Of a DNA stretch of 64,000 nt, positions 56,801 to 64,000 are shown piece after piece. The translations under genes were made by a program, and so were the position numbers. How positions within the stretch are numbered: position 1 is the stretch's first letter; the number at the start of each line of letters is the position of its first letter. The notes beneath the pieces are model-generated. The model made no database searches and was not told the DNA's origin. It was given only the letters and a program-made list of their open reading frames with translations. This DNA comes from Malania oleifera (Eukaryota; Streptophyta; Magnoliopsida; Santalales; Ximeniaceae): the NCBI RefSeq assembly GCF_029873635.1, contig NC_080422.1:7471764-7535763 (forward strand). The letters are read 5' to 3'.

Positions 56801-57199
56801 CTTCTATTGCCAACAGCCTCCCCCATTATTGTCCTTCCTGCCCTCTACAAGAACTTGAAAACTCTCCTCGTCGACCTCACTTTCTCTTCTTGCTGCTACT
56901 CTAATACCTTTATCTCCTCTTCTCCTCTCCTCTTGACCTCACTCCCTCTCCTAGCCACAACCCTAACAATCTTTCCATCTCTTCTCTTCTCCTTGTCAGC
57001 AGCCTCAATCCTTTTACCATATCTTATTGTCACCTCTCAACCTTACCATCCCTCTCCCCTCTTGCATCTCTCGCTCTCTACTCCTTTGCCACAGCAATTG
57101 CAAAGTGCTCTGTGTGGATTGAAAGGAAATCTTTCAACCTGGTTCTAGGCAGCGAGCTTCCTGACATCGTTAGACTGACGAACTGTCGTAAAGTTTACC

Positions 57200-58420
57200 A
57201 CACGTCAATTTTCTTAGAGCTTAAGGAGTTTGCCTGATTACTTTGTGCATGGGAAGAGTTCTAGGCAGTGAGCGCAACCTCTTCCTCTTGGTTTCACAGG
57301 ATGAGGAATTGGGACAAAACCCTATTGCTGACCTTGAATTTGAACAAGCACAATAGGTTCTTCCCAAAGGATTCCTTCTTCGACAATACCCTTTTAGCCC
57401 TTCCTTCTGTATTGAGCACTTGACCCATCTTTTGCTCATCAAGATCCTTTTCATCAAGAACAGTAGTCATATTTGCTTGAACATTTTCGAATGAGCTCTT
57501 ATTCCACAACTTGAGTTTTTCTTTCAACCCATTCAATTTTGATGCTAGCACAACACTAGCATTCCCCTCAACAAGCAAGGACCACCAATTCTTAAAGAGG
57601 TCTCTGAAACCATTTAACCACGTGTTCTCAAAGTGAAATGGGGTTGGCCCCCCGCTTGACGCCTTCTGTGTCAATAAGAATAGGGAAGTGATTTGATGTA
57701 GACTGGGGAAGGAGTCCCTGAGTGACTTTGGAGAAGTGAATGTCCCAATCTGCAAAAATAAGGAATCTATCAATCCTTGAGAGAGAAGGTGGCGCTCTAG
57801 TGTTGGAACAAGTAAAAGTCCCCCCCCCCCCCCCCAAGTGGAAGATTGATAAGGGCATTCACAATAATGAAGTCCAAAAACTCTCTCATGCAACTGCTCT
57901 CCACTATGCCTCCACTTCTTTCATGGAGAAAAAGCTCCATGTTGAAATCTCCTCCAATAACCCAAAGAGCGTCCCAATGGCTTTTAATTTCTAGGAGCTC
58001 TGCCGAAAAAAGGTGCCTACGAGGTCCATCACCTAGGTTGTAGACCTTAGTGAAGAGCTCAAAGAAAATTATCATCTAGGTTTTTGAACAAATACAAGAC
58101 TAAAAAGGAGTTGATGGAATGATACAGCATATCCACAACATTGAGATTCCACGTAACAAGGATGCCTCCAATGTTACCCACAGCACCAAGGGAAACCAAT
58201 TTGCAGGTCTCCTATTCCCCAAGATCTCTAACAAAAAATAAAAAGATCCAATTATCCACTTTGGTCTCCTATAAGTCAACATTGTCACTTCTCCAATGCT
58301 TGAGAAGGACCTTATTACACTTCTTTTGGATTTGTCATTTAGCTTCCCCCCACCAAAACACCCGTCTCTCACATTCCAAGAGATGATTTTCCTTAACATT
58401 ATTTAACCATGCAACCCTGG
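57200..58420 (-). mobile_element. L1 LINE fragment (ORF2 endonuclease region)
   Basis: Minus-strand remnant of a plant L1 ORF2. It begins near 58399 with KIISWNVRD, the start of the AP endonuclease domain. Then come WVIGGDFNMELFLHERSGG (about 57930-57990), LPLGGG (57830-57850), SRIDRFLIFADWDIHF (57735-57785), NHFPILIDT, NTWLNGFRDLFKNWW and KLNGLKEKLKLWNK. Frames change several times, one at a 16-base C run (57820-57835). RT is missing after about 57290. Inactive. Confidence 0.85.
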
Positions 58421-59649
58421 CAGCTACTTGCCCCCACCAAATCTGTTTATCCTCCCGATTTATCATAATTAACTGAACATTCCAGACGTTTTAGCTCCAA
58501 ATTCAAGTCCAATTTCTTGTTGCAGCCTTCTCCTTTTTTTCAATTTCCTCAAACTATCTCCAAGTCCTATCTTCAAACCCACCAAAAGACCCCAATAGTT
58601 TTGCTAACCAATTTCACCTTCCATAACACCCAATCAGAAGGGACTGGAAAAGGATAAATCAATGACTGCAACTTCAATGTTCTCCTTCTCAGTATCTCCA
58701 AATGCCACGTGCTAAGGGAAAGGGTGGACCTGTGAGAGGGTGTTCCAGAATCAGCCACCAACCCCGCAGCCTTGAAAAGAAACTGCGGAAGGCACCAAAG
58801 GCAAAAATCAAAGGTCTCTATCTGAAAATCTTGACCCCTATTGTGGGAGTAATAGTACAGACTCCAAATGATGTGATGATTTTAATGGGACACAGCCTCT
58901 CGACGTTAACAAAAGTTTCTTCTAGTTCAACCAAGCCTTGTCTAGTCCCTCAATTATGCCTAGAGATCTTGAAAGGAATATTCTGAGAATAGAGCATGGA
59001 TACATTGCTATACACCTATACCTCAATATAAACCTTCCATGTGTCTAATCATACTATTTCTGAATTATCCATGTGCCATAAGAATATAGAAAATGGGGGG
59101 ATGCCTGATGCTGTAAACCATTTTGGAGGTGAGAGAGAAACCGAGGAAGCCCAGAAAATTAATTTAAGCCTTAAACTGACAAGTCCTTCTCAAGATGAGG
59201 TTAGAACTTGAATAAGTGGGGTTGGGGAGAGAAGAAATTGATTTTAGGGAGTGGTGATTTAATTCAATGTATAGTCCCACTCTTTCTTCCCAGTGTATCA
59301 GTTTTTTTTTCTTTCTTTTATATAAGTTGGCTAGCTTGTATGAACTCTATAATCCTCATTGGGTGGTAGGGGTGATTCATACTTCAAGGGAGAGGTTGGG
59401 GGTTTCTAGGGTGAATGTTAGCAAAAGAAGATTCAATTCTTTCATTTAAGAGTGTGGTCCTAGGGATGTGCCTTTAAAAAAATAGTCATTTCACTTAGGC
59501 GGCCTCAGGGGACAGAACTTTGTCCCGTACAGATAGATTCCTCCATACAATCCTTTTGGATTCTAATATTGTCCAACGAGGTCCCATTCCCTTAGGCTTG
59601 AAAATATGTGGCCGACCCACTGATGTAGGACAAAAAACCAGTATCTGGA
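58421..59649. other. Spacer with no clear gene
   Basis: 58421-58760 may be the stretch upstream of L1 ORF2 (minus strand), but no domain is recognisable. 58761-59649 holds only short open frames without known motifs. Confidence 0.4.
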
Positions 59650-59654
59650 TGGAT

Positions 59655-61157
59655 ACACCCATTCATTTTCTCAACTCAATTCAACAACCAACTTCTACAT
59701 GGACTTCACACACTATTTATAAGAAAGCCTAACACATACAATTACGTAGTTACACCTAAAAACGAGATGAAATTACAAACATACACCTAAAATACAAAAA
59801 TATTACAAACAAGCCCCCAAATACATAATCCTAATACAAGCAAAGTAACCACACATAATTAAACAACTAACTAACTAACTAAGCACATTTGGTTTAGGAC
59901 CCAATAAACCACTACCCTAATCTTTGAAATAGCCTCCAAATTAGGTCAAAGTGATCCACTCAAATACTCGTTTCTCGTCCTACATCTATTCCCTCTTGAA
60001 AAGAACTCAAAGCCATCAAATTGGGGAAAGTACCAAGAAGTCCATCTCATGAAAAGGATCATCTCGTTTTATAAAAAAGGTACCAGGTGGTGCACTAACA
60101 CTTGGTGAGTGGGAGAGCTCAAGATAGCCTCAACGTATACTTGTTGTTGTCAATAGAGAGGGAATAAAAATTCTCATATCCATCATGCTTAACCTTCCTA
60201 TCAAATAACCATGGACGACCCAAAAGGATAAGATAAATCTTGAGAAGAAGGATATCACATTGCATTGTCTCCACAATGGGCCAAGACCATTACACTTGGT
60301 GTCATGGCCACTGTGAGGGTACTATCATGTGGGTGAATCCTACGCATGAATGTGGGCCACTTTGAAAAAGGTGTTTAACATCAAATGGTAAAGTATAACA
60401 CTATAACATGGTCCCACATCGGATGTGTCCTAGGAAAATATTGGGCCTATAAGAATGGTCCGAGCGCCATCTATGTAAAGCGTCTTTTATAGGACAAAAC
60501 CGTGAAACCAGTAGGCCAAAACCAACATCACCTCATCAAAATTGGGCTAAGACTATTATATTTGGTATCTGAGTCACCTTGTGGGTATTATCATGTGGAT
60601 GGATCCTGCACATAAGTGTGAGCCACTCTAATGAGGGTGTCAGTAATCAATGTACTAGGGAGATCTTGGGATTATAAGAATGGTTTGGGCTCCAACTATG
60701 TAAGGCATCTTTTATAGGACAAAACCATGAGGTCAATGGGCCAAGGCGAACAGATGATGTAGGGCATCATCAAAGATCTACAGCCAATGGGAGAAATTGA
60801 AGAGAGTAAGGAAAAGGAAAGAAAGGAGAGAGGAGATAACAAGGGGAAACACGCATTCACTTTCTCAATTCAAATTCAACAACCAACTCCTACATCGTTT
60901 TCACACACCATTTATGAAATTACACATTTACCCCTAAAACTAGATGAAACAAACATACCCCTAAAATACAAAAACATTACAAAGAAGCCCTCAAAATACA
61001 TAATCCTAATACAAACAAACTGAACAAATATAATTAAACAACTAACTAAGCACATTTGTATTTAGGGCCCAGTAAACCATTGACCCTATTCTTCGACCTA
61101 GGCCTCCAAATTGGGTCAAAGTAATCCATCCAAGTACCCATTTCTTGTCCTAGATCA
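59655..61157 (-). mobile_element. Short degenerate LTR element with gypsy protease remnant
   Basis: Two direct repeats of about 325 bp, 59664-59987 and 60854-61157, flank an internal part. Shared runs include CAACAACCAACT, CATAATCCTAATACAA and AACAACTAACTAA. On the minus strand the left copy begins TGTAGGACGAG right after a purine-rich AAGAGGGAATAGA, as expected of a polypurine tract and 3' LTR. The internal part at 59990-60260 encodes LLGRPWLFDRKVKHDGYEN, the stretch after the gypsy aspartic protease. No RT or integrase was seen, so it was non-autonomous or truncated. Broken; outer edges uncertain. Confidence 0.55.
60281..60765 (+). mobile_element. Degenerate TRIM block, multi-LTR
   Basis: Related to the TRIM at 29787-30196 but in the opposite orientation. 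It shows a partial LTR end (60281-60303), a primer binding-like TTGGTGTCATGGC, and internal sequence with CATGTGGGTGAATCCTACGC. Next come an LTR (about 60404-60570), a second TTTGGTATCTGAGTC primer site and internal part, then another LTR-like stretch to about 60765 (TTTTATAGGACAAAACC). Old and broken, no clear target duplication. Confidence 0.65.
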
Positions 61158-61194
61158 CCCCACACTCCGCGACAAACTTTGAGATTGGTGGAAG

Positions 61195-61690
61195 GAGCAT
61201 CATGTTTGAGGGTGGGAAGGCTTTAGAGTGATGAAGAAGCTAAAGTTTGTAAAAGGCAAGCTTAATTTTTGGAATAAAGAGGGGTTTGGGAAAATCAAAA
61301 GAGTAGGGAAATAGAATTTTGAATGATTTGGGGGTTGGACAGATTGGAGGAGTGTGGTTTTTTGGGAGAGGAAGATATAGAGAAGCAAGTTTGCCCTTGT
61401 AATGAGCTGGAAGTGCTTGTTAAGGGAAGAAAGGAGTTCATATAAAAAATCTAGGGTTCATTGGGCTAAGGAAGTGGATTGCAATTCTAGATTGTTCCAT
61501 AGGTAGCTAATGGCAGCAGAAGGGAGAATTTGATTAAAGAGTGGGAGTTGGACTCGGGAAGGGTTGTGAGGCATTGTACCTAGTGATCCCCTTTTAATAA
61601 CTGGGCAATTGTTTTAAAGAGCACTAATGCATAGGCCCTTAAGTTGATTCTTTATTGGAGGGTTCTAAGCATAGTGCTCCCCAGTATCAC
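61195..61690 (+). mobile_element. L1 LINE fragment (region before RT)
   Basis: Plus-strand L1 ORF2 remnant: KLKFVKGKLNFWNKEGFGKIK, LREERSSYKKSRVHWAKEVDCNSRLFHR. In intact elements the latter reads KSRVxWIKEGDxNSKFFH, the segment just before the RT. Several stops. It is a separate fragment from the L1 at 57200-58420. Confidence 0.75.
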
Positions 61691-62476
61691 TTCAAGAAAG
61701 CCCCCCATAGGTACCATTCTTTTATTTTTTCTTCCAATTTTTAAGAAGACCCACTCACACTCAACTATCCCTACACATAAAAAAGGCTAACAATTTCACT
61801 GGCATTGGTTGCTTGCCACTGCAAGGCCAGATGACTAATTTAATTAAACATCATTGTTTTAAACAAAATTCCTAACAAAGGCATTTCTAATTATCAACAG
61901 AACAACTTCAAAAAAAAAAAGCATTTCTAATCTGGCGGAATGCCTATTGCAAATCAGAGAGAGATGGGTACAAAGACGAAGCTACTAACAATTTTTTGAA
62001 CTTTCATGCAGCTGCTTTCAGCAAGAAAAATTTATCCCTAACACTCCCATAAAGTTTGTTTGTATAAATTTATGCATGCAACTTGTGTCAGTGTAACCAC
62101 ATTAATACCATCTGGGTGCAAAAGAAACCAACCATCACAACTCATGTTTATATTAGTTAATATCATATGGGTGCAAAAGAAACCAACCGTCACAACTCAT
62201 GTTTTACAATATAAACCACAAAGAAAACAATCATCACTACAAAATCAGATCCAAACAGAAAGAAGCAGGAAACGACAAGATTGCGAATAAAGGTTCACCC
62301 AATTTATCATTCAGAATAAGTTCAACAAAAAAAGCTCCATTCAACAGAAAGCTCTCAAATAAAAAAAATTAAACTACAACCAAATTGAAAACAAATATCC
62401 ATAATCCTACCACAACAGCATAAAAACGCCCATTTCTTTGGACAACCCAAGTGAAAAAATGGGGTGGTTTTGAGGC
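61691..62476. other. Spacer with a two-copy tandem repeat, 3' side of eL27
   Basis: Two copies of TGGGTGCAAAAGAAACCAACC...CACAACTCATGTTT about 58 bp apart (62112-62151 and 62169-62207). No gene otherwise. The part next to 62476 is the likely 3' UTR of the eL27 gene. Confidence 0.6.
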
Positions 62477-62884
62477 TCAGAACCTGAGCTTGGTGAAGAA
62501 CCATCTGTTCTTGCCAGTCTTGAACCTCTCCTCGAGCTTGCTCTTAATCTCTTTGGCGGTGGTAACCTTCTTGTCGCGGGACTGAAGCGCATCAAGCGTC
62601 ACAATGTCCTTGAGATCGACGTCGAGGGTATATCGCGTGGGCATTACGTGATTGTAGTTCACTAGCTTGATGAAGGCCTTCACGCGGGACTTCTTCGCCG
62701 TCTTCTTCGCCGAGTCCTTGCGGATCACCTTCTTTGGATACTTCGCTATCCCCGCAACCAAACAGTGCCCGTACGGACGGTCGCGGGTGCCGTCGTCGAA
62801 TGATCGAACGATCACAGCTTTGCGGCCGGCGAATCGGCCCTGGAGGAGGACAACCGCCTTGTTTGGCTTCAGAAACTTCACCAT
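62477..62884 (-). CDS. RPL27: 60S ribosomal protein L27 (eL27)
   Basis: A complete intronless gene of 135 residues, the exact length of plant eL27. The protein is part of the cytosolic large ribosomal subunit. Seen: [20 protein letters not shown] (KOW-type N-terminus, residues 1-20), [24 protein letters not shown], the basic stretch [12 protein letters not shown] (about 59-70), the family signature [20 protein letters not shown] (about 70-89), and the end [11 protein letters not shown]. The frame is open eight codons further upstream (MRVLEREE), but MVKFLKP is the conserved family start. A telo-box and TATA-like sequence lie upstream. No defect seen. Confidence 0.98.
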   Translation of the reverse strand: MVKFLKPNKAVVLLQGRFAGRKAVIVRSFDDGTRDRPYGHCLVAGIAKYPKKVIRKDSAKKTAKKSRVKAFIKLVNYNHVMPTRYTLDVDLKDIVTLDALQSRDKKVTTAKEIKSKLEERFKTGKNRWFFTKLRF

Positions 62885-62914
62885 TTCCTCTCTCTCTAAC
62901 ACACGCACGCAGCA

Positions 62915-62923
62915 AAACCCTAA
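62915..62923. promoter_or_regulatory. Telo-box of the eL27 gene
   Basis: AAACCCTAA about 30 bases upstream of the eL27 start codon. Telo-boxes are frequent near the transcription start of plant ribosomal protein genes and help coordinate their expression. Confidence 0.7.
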
Positions 62924-62951
62924 ACGGCTAAACCTAGAGGAAGGATTGAGC

Positions 62952-62960
62952 TTTAAATAT
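62952..62960 (-). promoter_or_regulatory. TATA-like element of the eL27 gene
   Basis: ATATTTAAA on the minus strand, about 35 bases upstream of the telo-box. The spacing suits a start of transcription near the telo-box. Confidence 0.5.
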
Positions 62961-63377
62961 GCGGAGAAGATTTTATCAAGTAAATATTTACAACGAACAA
63001 CTCCCGATGTGCCACGTTTGCACTTTTTTTAATAGAAGAAAGGCTTGAAAAAAATTGTATAAGATGATAATAATTTAGATAAAAGTCTCTTAGGCAAATA
63101 TTTATACTATTTCATCAAATATAAAATATTTTTATAATAAATTTTGGGAATATTTATTTTAATAAATAATTACATTATTTTTGTTTGTTTATGGCAATTA
63201 TTTTTTTATCAACCTTCAAACTCTTTTATTATGACTATTTTTTAAAATAGATATTTTATAATAAAAAAATTGTAACAGTGCTTTTTTCCTTTTCACTTAT
63301 TCAACTTTTTTTTTCTTTGTATATGTAAAAATATATAGTAAATGAAATAAATCCCACTTTAAACAAGTAATATACAT
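62961..63377. other. AT-rich spacer upstream of eL27
   Basis: Distal promoter region followed by very A/T-rich DNA. No other feature supported. Confidence 0.5.
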
Positions 63378-64000
63378 TGATACGTCCAAAATAATCTAGC
63401 CAATGAGGGCAAGTCAACGCCTAACTCGCACCTTTTTCGGGTCTGACATCCTGACGAGAGATCAGCTCCAATCCAATAAAGAGGAGGAGAGATCCACGCC
63501 AATGGCTTTAATAGCCGAGTAATAGGTGCACGCACTTATGGCTGAGGAGCGATTCACGCCCCTGCGCAATAAATTCGAACCAACCTACGGTCAACTCGAG
63601 CCCCTATAAGAAGGGATCTGGAAAGAAGACCAAGGTAAGTGATTCAACACAATTATACTGTTGCATTCAACCTCTCTAAAAGCATTCCTCTTACTTAGGC
63701 ATCAGAGTGATCCCCCGGAGTACACCCCGGGTCCTCCAAGCCTTTCTTTTCTTCCTCTTTCAGGTCAACGGGAGTCAAAGGAGCATTCCTGCTATTTTTA
63801 CCCCGCAACAGTTGGCGCCGTCAGTGGGAACCTGCTTTTAGGAGGCGATCATATCTCGCTCTCAACTTTCGACATTCCAGCAATGCCAACCTCACACAAT
63901 TCTACCTCCGTCCCTGCTACAAAAGAACCATCCCAATCCATCCAATCCATGCCCGCAGAGTCATCGGGTGTCAGTAGGGAGGAGTTCGTCGCTTTCCAAA
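63378..64000 (+). mobile_element. 5' end of a Tat-type Ty3-gypsy element (LTR, PBS, gag start)
   Basis: LTR sequence ends CCCCGCAACA at 63810 and is followed by the primer binding site TGGCGCCGTCAGTGGG (63813-63828), the form usual for Tat/Ogre/Retand gypsy elements. An ATG at 63883 opens a Ser/Pro-rich gag start (MPTSHNSTSVPATKEP) that runs off the window. A TATA-like CTATAAG lies at 63604-63610. The left edge of the LTR is a guess from a TG. Whether the element is whole cannot be judged. Confidence 0.7.

Noticed and set aside
56807-57148. 112-residue Leu/Ser-rich open frame
   Set aside because: CT-rich low-complexity sequence beside an L1 fragment, with no recognisable family or conserved context.
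62884-62908. Upstream in-frame start for eL27 (MRVLEREE)
   Set aside because: The family begins at MVKFLKP in all plants known to me, and the extra codons overlap the leader close to the telo-box.

Overview
This window is nuclear DNA from a dicot plant with a large, repeat-rich genome. The organism could not be named more precisely. The evidence is two intact intronless plant genes (6-phosphogluconate dehydrogenase; ribosomal protein eL27), a plant-type tRNA-Gln, a decayed plant ABCC-type transporter gene, and many plant-specific transposons: Tekay, Galadriel-like and Tat gypsy elements, Tork copia elements, Cassandra and another TRIM, L1 and RTE LINEs, and MITEs. Most of the 64 kb is transposon sequence inserted into older transposon sequence.

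Layout. 1-7049: right part of a Tekay-type gypsy element with its 3' LTR, itself hit by a reversed solo LTR. 7050-16013: a Tork copia element on the minus strand, invaded by two long solo LTRs and a three-LTR Cassandra. 16014-17819: AT-rich DNA. 17820-26540: a copia fragment interrupted by three long solo LTRs, one inside another. 27797-29287: the 6PGDH gene, followed by an intact 410 bp TRIM (29787-30196). 31644-49560: an ABCC10/MRP14-like transporter pseudogene, split by a gypsy element (33304-38736), a copia element (39638-45246) and an L1 LINE (45746-49091), the LINE itself containing a copia fragment. 49561-56800: AT-rich DNA with MITEs, a tRNA-Gln gene (51724-51795) and an RTE LINE fragment. 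57200-61690: L1 fragments and a small degenerate LTR element with TRIM-like blocks. 62477-62884: eL27 gene on the minus strand. About 63380 to the end: 5' LTR, primer binding site and gag start of a Tat-type gypsy element.

Intact genes are few: 6PGDH (oxidative pentose phosphate pathway), eL27 (cytosolic large ribosomal subunit) and tRNA-Gln(CUG), all housekeeping. No operon-like or novel multigene system was found. The most informative signals are in the transposons: target-site duplications at most insertion edges that order the events, a tandem Cassandra carrying 5S rRNA-like sequence, a gypsy element whose left LTR is an inverted/direct chimera, and shared motifs in the seven long LTRs (palindromic TCGTCGACGA arrays upstream of a TATA box, a GCACGGTACCGT box, and a minisatellite at the same relative place). 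Coordinates and motif matches were read by eye; family names come from recognised protein and terminal motifs and not from a database search.
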